DNA from: VXLM01 sp034421575
GTDB taxonomy: Bacteria > Chloroflexota > Dehalococcoidia > Lucifugimonadales > VXLM01
Length of the DNA stretch: 64,000 bases
Reading direction: 5' to 3'
NCBI GenBank assembly: GCA_034421575.1
Contig: DAOUKG010000060.1
Span: 90,803 to 154,802 of the forward strand
Below, piece after piece: positions 35,130 to 43,883 of this stretch. Under the pieces are notes generated by a model. That model was not told the DNA's origin. It saw only the letters and a program-made list of their open reading frames with translations, and searched no databases. Positions within the stretch are counted from its first letter, which is position 1. Every line of letters begins with the position of its first letter. The translations under genes and the position numbers were made by a program.

Positions 35130-37400
35130 TTACTGCAGGTCGTGAGGGGTGTAGATCTCGACCGAGTTGTTGATGGCCCTGTTGCGGGCCTCCCCTCCGA
35201 TGGCGATGACCCTCCCATCAGGCAGGAGCGTTGAAGTGTGGTCCCTGCGGGAGTCGAACATCTTGCCGCCGTAGAGCCAACCGCCGGTGGTACTGTCGAA
35301 GATCCACGCCTTGGTCGTACCCGTTCCGCCGAGCATGAGGACGCCACCGTTTTGGAGTCTCGTCATCGTCGGACTCACCCTGGTCTCCGGGAGGCGATCG
35401 ACGTAGTCCCATTGGTTTGTTCCCAGCTTGTGAATCAGGGCCGCGTTTGATGCACCCTTAGCGCCGAAACCGCCGGCAACTAATATGGTCCCGTCAAACA
35501 GGACACCCACTGCAGCGTCTCGCAGTCGCTGGTCGAGGTTGGGAAGGAGCGACCATGTTTTGGAATTGAAGTCGTACACCTCAACCGTCGGTCCCGATCC
35601 TCCAGCGACCATGAGACGTCCGTCCGGCAGCGTCTCCATGGAGTGACCTGACCTTCCGTCCACCATTTGGGATACCACCGTCCACGAGTCGGATGCTGGA
35701 TCGTACACCTCGGCGGTGGCGATCTTCCCCTCGTCGTTCTCGCCGCCGACTACGATCACCGTGCCGTCACTCAGCGGGGACGCGGTATGCGCCCATCTGG
35801 CCCCGGACAAGTCGGCCGCCATAGTCCATGAGTCGTCAACCGGATCGTAGATCTCCGCGGACTTGACGAAGGTGATCTTTCTCGTTCCCTCTTCGTCGAT
35901 CAACAGGTTCCGCCCGCCGGCGACAACTACCCGTCCGTCGCCGAGCTTGGCTGCCACGTGTCCGCCACGCGCCACGTTCATGTCCGCGACTGCGCGCGAC
36001 TCGCCGGTGCTCGGGTCATATATCTCCGTTGACGGGATGAAATCGACCAGGGTGGTTACATCCTCGTCGTCGAGTCTGGCCCTTCCGCCCGCCAAGAGAA
36101 GTGTGCCGTCGTCCAGTAGGGTGGCGGTGTGACCTGCGCGAGGCTGCACAAGTGGCGGGGCCTTCTCCCATGAGCCCAGGAACGGGTCTGACACCCATGC
36201 CTCCGTCTGGGGGTTGTAGAACTCCACCGAGTCGTAGGGTCCCGCTCTATGGGCGCCGCCGATGACCATTACCCGGCCGTCGTTCAATACCACGGCACGA
36301 TGGGAAACTCGCACGGCGTCCATATTGCCCGCGGGAGTAAAGCGGTTGGTCTCGGGATCGAATATCTCTGCAGTGTCCTCGGTCTCACCTTGCTTCAGCC
36401 CGCCTCCGGCAATCAGTACCCGGCCGTCCGGCAGGAGAGTGGCAGTGTGGTCCTGTCGAGGCGCATCCGGTTCCGGCAGCGCCTCCCATGTGTTTGTGTC
36501 CGGATCGTATACCTCGGCGCTGCTGAACTCTTCTCCACCGTACGCCAGGACTCTGCCATCGTTCAGGAGCGTCAGGGAGAGCGCGACTCGTCCCGAGGTC
36601 AGATTGCCGCCAGACGACCACTCGCCGGTCGCCGGATCGTAGATCTCTGCCTGTTCCACGGGTGTGCCCGCGCCGTCGCCGCCACCGGCGATGAGAATGC
36701 GTCCGTCTTCCAAGCGAACGGAACCATGGGAGCCACGGTGGAATTGAAGGCTGGCAATCTCCGCCCAGTCCTCCTTTTCGGGGTCATAGACCTCTGCCGT
36801 GTTCAGCGCCCCGCCGCGAACGCCCAAGCCGCCCGTCACCAGTACTTTGCCATCGTCGAGCAGGATGGCGTCGTGGAGTCCGCGATTGTCGATCATGCGA
36901 CGTACCTGAATCCACGTATCCGTCTCCGGGTCGTATAGCTCAGCTGAATTGAGGTTCTCGGTCTCACCCGTGCCGCCCATGACCAGGATTCGTCCGTCCT
37001 GCATAACTACTGAAGGACTGAACGCCCTCGAGGTGAGCATCCGGGCCTTCGTCGTCCAGGTGTCCGTCGCGGGATCGTATTCTTCGACGAGGGGGAAGGA
37101 GCCATAGGGCCCTATGCCGCCAATTACGAGCACCTTGCCGTCGTCCATCTTGACGATCCCAAAGGCCTGGCGCGGATCGTTCATGTTGCGCGTGTTCGTT
37201 TTCGCCAGCGTGGCCGGGCGACTTGTCTGTGGCGTTCTCCGATCCGTTGATGGAGCAGCGTCCTGACCGGATGGTGAGGCACCGCCTGGGGTGGCCGTGG
37301 TCTCCGGAGTGGTTGAATCACCGCCGCAGGCAAATAGCAAAGTCACGGCAGCAATTGTCGAAATGAGAATGGCTGAATTGGCAGGGTGAGTCGTGATCAT
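35130..37400 (-). CDS. Kelch-repeat lipoprotein
   Basis: A 756-residue surface lipoprotein: a hydrophobic signal ends in the lipobox LLFAC (Cys25), then a Thr/Pro/Ser-rich linker. The rest contains fourteen kelch-type motifs, each like DGRVLIAGG followed by a NSAELYDPETDTW-type strand. Fourteen fits two seven-bladed propellers in tandem. No catalytic residues of galactose oxidase are apparent. Likely an anchored binding or adhesion protein. It is a single gene between the gcv operon and the aldehyde dehydrogenase. Confidence 0.85.
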   Translation of the reverse strand: MITTHPANSAILISTIAAVTLLFACGGDSTTPETTATPGGASPSGQDAAPSTDRRTPQTSRPATLAKTNTRNMNDPRQAFGIVKMDDGKVLVIGGIGPYGSFPLVEEYDPATDTWTTKARMLTSRAFSPSVVMQDGRILVMGGTGETENLNSAELYDPETDTWIQVRRMIDNRGLHDAILLDDGKVLVTGGLGVRGGALNTAEVYDPEKEDWAEIASLQFHRGSHGSVRLEDGRILIAGGGDGAGTPVEQAEIYDPATGEWSSGGNLTSGRVALSLTLLNDGRVLAYGGEEFSSAEVYDPDTNTWEALPEPDAPRQDHTATLLPDGRVLIAGGGLKQGETEDTAEIFDPETNRFTPAGNMDAVRVSHRAVVLNDGRVMVIGGAHRAGPYDSVEFYNPQTEAWVSDPFLGSWEKAPPLVQPRAGHTATLLDDGTLLLAGGRARLDDEDVTTLVDFIPSTEIYDPSTGESRAVADMNVARGGHVAAKLGDGRVVVAGGRNLLIDEEGTRKITFVKSAEIYDPVDDSWTMAADLSGARWAHTASPLSDGTVIVVGGENDEGKIATAEVYDPASDSWTVVSQMVDGRSGHSMETLPDGRLMVAGGSGPTVEVYDFNSKTWSLLPNLDQRLRDAAVGVLFDGTILVAGGFGAKGASNAALIHKLGTNQWDYVDRLPETRVSPTMTRLQNGGVLMLGGTGTTKAWIFDSTTGGWLYGGKMFDSRRDHTSTLLPDGRVIAIGGEARNRAINNSVEIYTPHDLQ

Positions 37401-37777
37401 CGTAGTTCGGTGGCGGGTTTATTCCGGACTCGGCGCTTTGTCTTTAGCAACACGCACGGGAATGGCGGGCCTGAGACCTGTCTGTAGTATCACAACGCGG
37501 AGCAGTAAGGATTGGTTAGTCGGAATTGCAAGGAGTACGGTTCAAGGGTGGGCAAAATTGTAGCATCGAGGATTGAAACCGGTCAATTTGCACACCGTTC
37601 TTCGTGTGGTGAAATCATGGTTCACGAGTGCTATGATGCGGCAGGTACGGTGCGAGACCGTCGTTGTGCTAAACTACCGCACCACGAAAAGTCGGCATAT
37701 TGGCTGGGCGAGATTGGGCGAATGAAATACTGTTCGCCTATCGGCCGGAGGACCAACGTACGAGGAGGTATGAGTCC
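37401..37777. other. 377-bp divergent intergenic region
   Basis: Between the kelch lipoprotein (-) and the aldehyde dehydrogenase (+). AGGAGG at 37763-37768 serves the latter. Short open frames in it have no ribosome site or recognisable sequence. No repeat element seen. Confidence 0.5.
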
Positions 37778-39190
37778 ATGAAAATGTATATCGGAGGAGA
37801 GTGGGTCGACCGCGACGACAAGATAGATGTGATCAATCCATATGACGGCTCGGTGATCGACACGGTTCCGTCGGGTGGTATGGATGACCTTGAGGCTGCA
37901 CTTGCCAGCGCCGTGCGGGGAGCGGAGGTCATGCGAAACATGCCGGGCTATCGCCGTTTTGAGATTCTGCGGCGCGCGGCGGACATTTTGACTGAACGCC
38001 AGGACGAATTTGGCCGGACGATCTCGATGGAAGAGGGCAAGATAATCGGTGAGGGACTCGCTGAAGCCGAAAGGGCGAAGCAGACTATTGAGCTTTCCGG
38101 TGAGGAGGCCAAGCGCCTGTATGGAGAGACGATTCCCCTGGACGGTGCGACGAACTGGACAGGCCAATACGGCTTCACCATGCGTGTGCCGGTGGGGGTC
38201 GTCGCGGCGATCAGCCCATTCAACTTCCCGCTCAACCTTGTCGCGCACAAGGTGGGCCCCGCCCTGGCTGCGGGCAACTCGGTAATCATCAAACCCGCGA
38301 CCGACACGCCGCTCTCGGCGCTGAAGCTCACGGAAATTCTCCTGGAGGCGGGAGCGCCGGCCGAGGCGGTGCAGTGCATCACCGGTTCGGGCAGTAGGAT
38401 AGGCGACCCATTGGTTGCCGACCCGCGCGTGAGAAAGGTGACCTTCACGGGAAGCAGGGACGTGGGTGAGCGCATCTGTCAGACGGCCGGACTGAAGAAG
38501 GTGACGATGGAGCTCGGCTCCAATTCGCCACTGATCGTCATGAGCGATGCGGACATGGACAAGGTCATCGCCGGCACGCTTTCGAGCGGCTTCTCAAACG
38601 CCGGACAGGTGTGCATCTCGGCTCAGCGCGTAATGGCGAGCAGCGATATCTACGGCGACTTCGTGGATGCCCTGACCGAGGGGGTGCAGGGGATGACCAC
38701 AGGGAACCAGCTCGACACCTCGGTCACGATGGGGCCGATGGTGCGGAGCGAGGACGCGGTTCGCGTAAACTCGTGGATTCAGGAGGCCGTGGGTGCGGGA
38801 GCGCGCGCGACCACCGGCGGAGAGTACGAGGGCGCCCTCCATGAGCCCACTGTCGTGGCGGACGTGAAGCCAGACATGCGGATATCCCGCGAGGAGATTT
38901 TCGGTCCGGCTGTTGCGGTCTCTTCATTCGATGACATCGACCAGGCCATTGCGGCGGCCAACGACACCATCTACGGTCTGAGCGCGGCCATCTTCACCCA
39001 AAACGTCGATTGGGCGATGCAGTACGCCAAGGAAGTTCACTCAGGGAACATCCAGATCAACTCTGGGCCGCAGTGGCGGGCCGACCTCATGCCATACGGC
39101 GGACTCAAGGACAGCGGCATGGGCAAGGAGGGCCCGAGGTACGCGGTTGAGGAGATGACGGAAACGAAGATGGTCATCTTCCATCCGTAG
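37778..39190 (+). CDS. NAD(P)-dependent aldehyde dehydrogenase
   Basis: A 470-residue ALDH-superfamily enzyme. The catalytic nucleophile is Cys279 (NAGQVCISAQRV) and the general base Glu245 (TMELGSNSPLIV). Other blocks are AAISPFNFPLNLVAHKVGPALAA (shown in part) and FTGSRDVGERI. The sequence is closest in feel to glycolaldehyde/lactaldehyde or succinate-semialdehyde dehydrogenases; the substrate is not determinable. ATG 37778 follows AGGAGG by 9 bases; the open frame extends 26 codons upstream without homology. A glycolaldehyde role would fit the glycolate oxidase at 46580-50690, but this is speculation. Confidence 0.88.
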   Translation: MKMYIGGEWVDRDDKIDVINPYDGSVIDTVPSGGMDDLEAALASAVRGAEVMRNMPGYRRFEILRRAADILTERQDEFGRTISMEEGKIIGEGLAEAERAKQTIELSGEEAKRLYGETIPLDGATNWTGQYGFTMRVPVGVVAAISPFNFPLNLVAHKVGPALAAGNSVIIKPATDTPLSALKLTEILLEAGAPAEAVQCITGSGSRIGDPLVADPRVRKVTFTGSRDVGERICQTAGLKKVTMELGSNSPLIVMSDADMDKVIAGTLSSGFSNAGQVCISAQRVMASSDIYGDFVDALTEGVQGMTTGNQLDTSVTMGPMVRSEDAVRVNSWIQEAVGAGARATTGGEYEGALHEPTVVADVKPDMRISREEIFGPAVAVSSFDDIDQAIAAANDTIYGLSAAIFTQNVDWAMQYAKEVHSGNIQINSGPQWRADLMPYGGLKDSGMGKEGPRYAVEEMTETKMVIFHP

Positions 39191-39220
39191 CGACTTCAGG
39201 AACTGACGGCGCCCGGGAAG

Positions 39221-39778
39221 CTAAGCGAACAGCTCGTCAACGGCCATCGTCCAATCCGGGACGGCGGGTTCCGCCTCCGCGATTTCGCCGCGCCGGTACA
39301 CTTCCGGTGCCGCGGGGTCGGTAGAGCGGTAGACCCTGACGGTATCCTCTCCAAGAAGATCGACGTCCCAAACAACCAGGGTTCCCGCAGCGAAGTAGTC
39401 GTCTCGCTTCTCCGCCATGTCCCGTTCGGCGGCAGGCCCATAGTCGTTTTCGCTCCGAATCTCTACGGCAAATGCAGGCGCGCCTTCTGCAAACTTCATT
39501 CCCGAGTCCTCGCCGGTGAAGTAGGCGGCGTCCGGGCTGAATGACTGTCGATTGGGAAGTTCGACTATGAACCCGACGTTTTCGCCCACGGCAACGCCTG
39601 AGTGGCCGCCTTGAACATACTGGTATAGACTCAGCCAAATCTTGCTACTGGCAAACCCCGGTCTGAGTCCAGTAGGAGCCATAAGCCGCAATTCTCCTTT
39701 GACAAGCTCGGCCTTACCGCCATCTGCCACTTTGTACAGGTCGGCCACTGTCGCAGGTTTCTTTATGACCGTCACCAT
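39221..39778 (-). CDS. Uma2-family (DUF820) putative restriction endonuclease
   Basis: A 185-residue PD-(D/E)XK-fold protein. The catalytic pattern is visible as FSPDAAYF, then VEIRSEND in the middle strand and a later RDMAEKRDDYFAAGTLVVWDVD block. Start at 39778 follows GGGAGGCG by 5 bases. These proteins are abundant as solitary copies in cyanobacteria and Chloroflexota; their cellular role is poorly known. It has no partner gene here. Confidence 0.8.
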   Translation of the reverse strand: MVTVIKKPATVADLYKVADGGKAELVKGELRLMAPTGLRPGFASSKIWLSLYQYVQGGHSGVAVGENVGFIVELPNRQSFSPDAAYFTGEDSGMKFAEGAPAFAVEIRSENDYGPAAERDMAEKRDDYFAAGTLVVWDVDLLGEDTVRVYRSTDPAAPEVYRRGEIAEAEPAVPDWTMAVDELFA

Positions 39779-39844
39779 GAGCGCCTCCCAGTTTCCGAGG
39801 TGTCGGGTTAACCGGTGGTCTTCATTATACCCGACGGGTTGTCC

Positions 39845-40861
39845 TCACATCCTGACTACCAACTGCAGCTGGTCGCTTGGGGTGTAGAGAGACTCGAAGG
39901 CCGATTGGATATGTTCCAGCGGAACGAAGTCCGACTCGCGGAGCATCGGCTCGACGACGATCTTGCGCGCCTGCATGAGCTTGAGGACCGTGTGCCAGTC
40001 GGCCGGCTCATGGCCGAATATCGTTTGGATGTTGATGTGTCGCGCCATCCAGTCGGCAGGTTCGAGGGGTAGGGGCTCCCAAGGCACGGCTATTAGGACG
40101 ACCTGTCCTCGTGTTTGCACCATGTTAGCGGCCTGGTCGAGTGTGCCCTTGATGCCGGCGCAGTCAAACACAACGTGGACGCCCGCGCCGCCTGTCATAT
40201 CCTCCCCTGCCTCGACGGGATCGTCTGTCGCAGGGTCGATGACGCAGTCGGCGTTGAGCGCCTCGGCCGCGGCGCGTCTTGTCGCTGACGGTTCAGATAC
40301 GAGGATGCTCGTCGCGCCCGCAGCACGTGCGGCCTGAATTACAAAAAGGCCGATGGGGCCGGCGCCGATAATCGCGACCGAATCTCCGAGCCGTAGCTGG
40401 GACAGCCTCACGGCGTGTACGGCCACCGCAGCGGGTTCGCACAGGGCGGCGGCTTCGTAGGATACGCCGTCGGGAATCGGGATGGGCTCCCATTCCTCCA
40501 TAACCTTGTAGTCCGCAAAGGCGCGCATTCGGTCCGGGCCGAAGCCGTGCAGCCGGTAGTTGTAGCGGGGATTGAGGTCCCATCCCTTTCCCATACCGGG
40601 CGGGGGATCGCCTCCTCCTCCTACCACCCTGTCCCCGACCTGCCATTTCTCTACGTCGCTGCCGACTTCCACGACCTCACCGCAATACTCGTGACCCAGT
40701 ACCGTTCCGGGTGGCGCGATGTCATACAAAACGGCGTGTACGTCCGTCCCACAGATGCCGCAGAAGGCGACCTTGACGAGGATCTCTTTTGGCCCCACTT
40801 CCGGGACGGGAACTTCGCGTACCTCCAGTTAGCTGTTGCCCACATAGACGGCTGCTTGCAT
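39845..40861 (-). pseudogene. Zinc-dependent alcohol dehydrogenase (MDR) with in-frame stop at codon 11
   Basis: A full-length medium-chain dehydrogenase of about 338 codons can be read from ATG 40861 (GAGGTG ribosome site upstream), but codon 11 (40829-40831) is TAA. Before it the frame reads MQAAVYVGNS; after it LEVREVPVPEVGPKEILVKV, a normal MDR N-terminus. The rest is intact: catalytic zinc residues in CGICGTDVH and GHE, Rossmann motif GAGPIGLFVIQAA, similar to butanediol/sorbitol dehydrogenases. An internal GTG (40798) could give a 317-residue product lacking the first strands. Either a recent nonsense mutation or a sequencing error; apart from the stop there is no decay. Confidence 0.75.
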
Positions 40862-40922
40862 GGCGTCACCTCTGGGCCAATTCTATGTTCGCCCGCGATG
40901 GGGGTCAAATCGGTCGACTTCC

Positions 40923-40951
40923 TTGACTCTGCGAAGGGTGAAATCCATAAT
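40923..40951 (+). promoter_or_regulatory. Promoter of two small ORFs
   Basis: TTGACT (40923-40928), 17-base spacer, CATAAT (40946-40951); predicted start near 40958. An AGGAGG site follows at 40971-40976. Strong match on both boxes. Confidence 0.55.
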
Positions 40952-40982
40952 TGCCCCATAATCTTTCCTCAGGAGGTATGTA

Positions 40983-41108
40983 ATGACCATTAGGCACATC
41001 ATCAATCAGTCATTTTCGGGGGGATACGGCGCCACTGGCCGTGAAGGCGACGACCGTCGAAAGATTCCCATACCCAAAGGAGACGAATGTTCATGCACTC
41101 AAACATAG
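40983..41108 (+). CDS. Small ORF, 41 residues, unknown
   Basis: ATG 40983 lies 6 bases after a perfect AGGAGG and downstream of a consensus promoter. The peptide opens MTIRHIINQSFSGGYGATG and ends in GDECSCTQT, a Cys-x-Cys near the C-terminus. It overlaps the next small ORF by 22 bases in another frame. No family recognised. The translation signals are better than the coding evidence; it could be a leader peptide for the next ORF. Confidence 0.4.
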   Translation: MTIRHIINQSFSGGYGATGREGDDRRKIPIPKGDECSCTQT

Positions 41109-41302
41109 AAACGACAATTGACCGAATCCTGGCTGAGGCGGTCGAATGCGAATTCGTGCCGGACTTGGAGCCGCTTCGGGTCCGGGTTATCGGCGCTGGG
41201 ACCGGACCGATCCCCTCAGAGCGGGTAGGAGTAATGAACGTCGATCCGACGCATGAAGACTGTGAGGACAAGAATCACAGCGTTGGCGACGAGATATCTT
41301 GA
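41087..41302 (+). CDS. Hypothetical protein, 71 residues
   Basis: ATG 41087 is preceded by AAAGGAGACGA. The sequence is acidic (TTIDRILAEAVECEFVPD, and DPTHEDCEDKNH near the end) with no membrane segment or recognised motif. It overlaps the 41-residue ORF, so the two could be coupled. The next gene, a ribbon-helix-helix protein, begins 80 bases downstream. Confidence 0.5.
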   Translation: MFMHSNIETTIDRILAEAVECEFVPDLEPLRVRVIGAGTGPIPSERVGVMNVDPTHEDCEDKNHSVGDEIS

Positions 41303-41382
41303 ATAGCATGGGCGTGCCGGACGACGGGGAAGTTCGCTGACGGGCGTCCTGCGAAGAATCTATAGAAAGGGGGTATCGTCAC

Positions 41383-41637
41383 ATGACGACTGAACTGCGC
41401 GGCAACGGAACTACCATGGAGGAGGCGGCCAAGCGTCATCGGCTGCAGATCGACTTTTCTCCGGAGGCGCATGAGCGATTGATGCGAATCAGGGAGAGGT
41501 CGGAGGCGGCAACCAATGCGGAGGTCGTGCGCAACGCCCTTCGGCTGTATGACTGGTTTCTCGATCAGCGGGCTCGGAATGCCCGACTGCAGCTTGTTGA
41601 AGGCGAAACCGTTAAGGAGATCGAAGTCCTCTTCTGA
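41383..41637 (+). CDS. Ribbon-helix-helix (Arc/MetJ-like) DNA-binding protein
   Basis: An 84-residue protein with one beta strand and two helices, RLQIDFSPEAHERLMRIR followed by TNAEVVRNALRLYDWFLDQ, the RHH pattern of antitoxins and small repressors. No toxin gene is adjacent on either side. A GGGGG ribosome site lies 10 bases before ATG 41383. It could autoregulate or control the small ORFs upstream. Confidence 0.68.
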   Translation: MTTELRGNGTTMEEAAKRHRLQIDFSPEAHERLMRIRERSEAATNAEVVRNALRLYDWFLDQRARNARLQLVEGETVKEIEVLF

Positions 41638-42020
41638 ATGTGAAACTAATGAGTCCGGAATAGCCGTTCATGGTGAGCCTGTCGAACCATGAACGACGTA
41701 TCGACCCTTCGACGGGCTTTCAAGTAACGGTCGGAACTCCCTCGCTGTATATCTCTCCCGGCGGGGGAGAGATTGTAGGTGCCTTTCCAGCAGTTACCGA
41801 CACCCCGGCGCGGCCCCGTTCGGCCTGAGCTTTGTCGAAGGGCGCGCGGGGCGTATCGCTGCTCAGGGTGAACGAATACTACTTTGAACATTGGCGGCAA
41901 GAGTAGCTTGAACGCTTGGGGCCGCCGGCACGACGCGAATGAGGAGTATGACTCTCTTGACCGCGAAGCGCCACGGGGCTATGGTACGCGCCAATTCGAT
42001 CCTGGAGACCAGTGGGAGCC
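41638..42020. repeat. Composite intergenic repeats
   Basis: Contains a perfect repeat-A hairpin (41665-41695: CGTTCATGGT, loop GAGCCTGTCGA, ACCATGAACG), an ATCTCTCCC/GGGAGAGAT hairpin (41751-41774), and a repeat-B copy (41791-41874) with repeat-A-like sequence (41817-41840) in its loop. No gene seen. Confidence 0.65.
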
Positions 42021-42995
42021 ATGTCGCCGTCCACGCTTAGCTACGATCCTATTCCTGTAGAGAATGTGCGCGCGGCTGCCGAGCGCATCAAAGGCGCGGT
42101 CGTGCGGACTCCGCTCGTGAGGCTCAACGCCCATGAAGCCCCCGCGGAGATCTATCTGAAGCTGGAGAACCTCCAGCCGATAGGGTCGTTCAAGCTCCGG
42201 GGCGCTGTCAACAAGATGGCTCAGATGGCGCCTGACGAACTCAAGGACGGCGTGTGGACGTGCAGCGCCGGGAACATGGCGCAGGGCGTTGCATGGAACG
42301 CGAGACGGATGGATGTGCCGTGCGGCGTGATAGTTCCGGACGTCGCGCCGGAGGCCAAGCTGAACGCCATTCGCAGACTTGGCGCGCGCTACCACAAGGT
42401 GCCCTTCTCGGAGTTCGTGGAGACGTTCGAGACGCGGAGTCATCCGGAGATGTCGGGCACGATGGTGCATCCGTTCAGCGACCCCGAGGTCATGACGGGG
42501 AACGCGACAATCGGCCTCGAGATACTCGAAGACCTGCCGGACGTGGAGGCCGTGGTCATAGCCTACGCGGGTGGAGGGCTCTCGTGCGGCATCGCCTCGG
42601 TTATCCGCGCGCTGAAGCCGGAAGTCAAGCTGTATGCCGCCGAGGTATCGACGGGCGCCCCGTTTGCAGCCTCATTGGCTATGGGGAGTCCCACGGTCAT
42701 CGACTATGAGCCGACGTTCGTGGACGGCATCGGCGCGCCGCGAGTTTTCGATGAGATGTTCAACCTCGCTTCAAGCGTGCTGGACGGTTCCCTCGTCTCC
42801 ACCCCGGAGGACATCGCCGATGCGGTCCGGCTGATCGCCGAGGGCAACCACGTCATCGCGGAGGGAGCGGGAGCGGCGTCAGTGGCAGGAGCGCTTGCCG
42901 GCAAGGCCGGGACGGGCAAGGTGGCGTGCGTTGTGTCGGGAGGCAACATCGACGGCAGCAAGCTCGTGAAGATCCTTCAGGGCGGGGTGCCCTAG
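42021..42995 (+). CDS. Threonine dehydratase-like PLP enzyme
   Basis: Fold-type II PLP enzyme of the serine/threonine dehydratase group, 324 residues. The PLP lysine is Lys58 in PIGSFKLRGAVNK; the phosphate-binding glycine loop is YAGGGLSCGIAS. It lacks a C-terminal ACT domain, so it resembles catabolic TdcB or serine racemase-like enzymes rather than allosteric IlvA. ATG 42021 and GTG 42012 are both possible starts. Threonine, serine or hydroxyaspartate are candidate substrates. Confidence 0.82.
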   Translation: MSPSTLSYDPIPVENVRAAAERIKGAVVRTPLVRLNAHEAPAEIYLKLENLQPIGSFKLRGAVNKMAQMAPDELKDGVWTCSAGNMAQGVAWNARRMDVPCGVIVPDVAPEAKLNAIRRLGARYHKVPFSEFVETFETRSHPEMSGTMVHPFSDPEVMTGNATIGLEILEDLPDVEAVVIAYAGGGLSCGIASVIRALKPEVKLYAAEVSTGAPFAASLAMGSPTVIDYEPTFVDGIGAPRVFDEMFNLASSVLDGSLVSTPEDIADAVRLIAEGNHVIAEGAGAASVAGALAGKAGTGKVACVVSGGNIDGSKLVKILQGGVP

Positions 42996-43037
42996 GGCGA
43001 CCCTGTGAACAACAGCGAGGCGACTGCTCATTGTTGT

Positions 43038-43334
43038 TTACGCCGAGGTGGTTGGAGCGAATCTCTCAACCTTGATTTGCTTGGCCCTATCACGTGCATG
43101 CCAGAGGTCGTAAGCGGTCTGCATTCCGAGCCACGTCTCCGGTGAAGAACCAAATGCTTGGGATAGTCGTATAGCCATCTCGACGGAGATGCCGGCCCTT
43201 CCGTTCACCAAGTCGGATAGAGTCTGTCGAGTTACGCCGAGTCCTTCCGCAGCCCGCGTAACAGTCAGCCCCAGCGGCTCTAGACAGTCCCACTTCACGA
43301 TCTCGCCCGGATGGGGAGGATTCTGCATTGGCAT
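43038..43334 (-). CDS. higA: HigA-type antitoxin (XRE family)
   Basis: A 98-residue helix-turn-helix protein: PPHPGEIVKWDCLEPLGLTV and TRAAEGLGVTRQTLSDLVNG are the HigA/VapI signature, ending in ETWLGMQTAYDLWHARD. It lies 12 bases downstream of the higB toxin on the same strand, the usual toxin-first order of higBA. It should neutralise HigB and repress the operon. Confidence 0.9.
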   Translation of the reverse strand: MPMQNPPHPGEIVKWDCLEPLGLTVTRAAEGLGVTRQTLSDLVNGRAGISVEMAIRLSQAFGSSPETWLGMQTAYDLWHARDRAKQIKVERFAPTTSA

Positions 43335-43346
43335 GGTCGTGACTCC

Positions 43347-43625
43347 CTAGTGATAGTCTGCGTAGTCGACATCGACTACATGGCCTTCATCAAATCTAAA
43401 CGTAACTCGCCAGTTTCCCGACACGGATACTGCGTAGTGGCCCTTCCGATCTCCGGTCAGCGGGTGTAACCGGAATCCCGGCAAGTCCATGTCTCTCGGT
43501 GTCCGACTTTGATCAAGTACTGCAAGAATGCGCATGAGTTTATTCACGTGCTCTGGGGCAACTCGTCTCGAGCCTCGGCCCCGGTACAGCGACCTGAGGC
43601 CGCGATGCTTGAAAGAAAGGATCAC
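43347..43625 (-). CDS. higB: HigB-type RelE-superfamily toxin
   Basis: A 92-residue RelE/HigB mRNA interferase. The pattern SFKHRGLRSLYRG at the N-terminus, then PGFRLHPLTGDRKGHYAVSV and NWRVTFRFDEGHVVDVDYADYH, is the HigB/killer-protein signature. GTG 43625 start. It cleaves mRNA on the ribosome when not bound by HigA. First gene of the pair. Confidence 0.9.
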   Translation of the reverse strand: MILSFKHRGLRSLYRGRGSRRVAPEHVNKLMRILAVLDQSRTPRDMDLPGFRLHPLTGDRKGHYAVSVSGNWRVTFRFDEGHVVDVDYADYH

Positions 43626-43830
43626 TCCAAAAACCTACTGTGTCGTGCGTCACTTGTCAATTGATAACCCCCAAATGGTGAGTGTTCAGAGTTAATGGAG
43701 TGAACATCCCCCACCCCTATGGATACCCTCTTTCGCGGGTATGACGGTGGCTGTGTGCGTTGAACGCTCTCACTAAGTCTGAATAGTTACCCAAAATGAG
43801 GTCGATCCTGCCCTGACTTTACTGAGTGCC

Positions 43831-43859
43831 TTGTCGGTGCATTCGCGGTCAAGTATGGT
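43831..43859 (+). promoter_or_regulatory. Promoter of the adenine methylase gene
   Basis: TTGTCG (43831-43836), 17-base spacer, TATGGT (43854-43859), 24 bases before ATG 43884. Confidence 0.4.
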
Positions 43860-43883
43860 CTCAGTACGTTGTGAAATCTCTTG

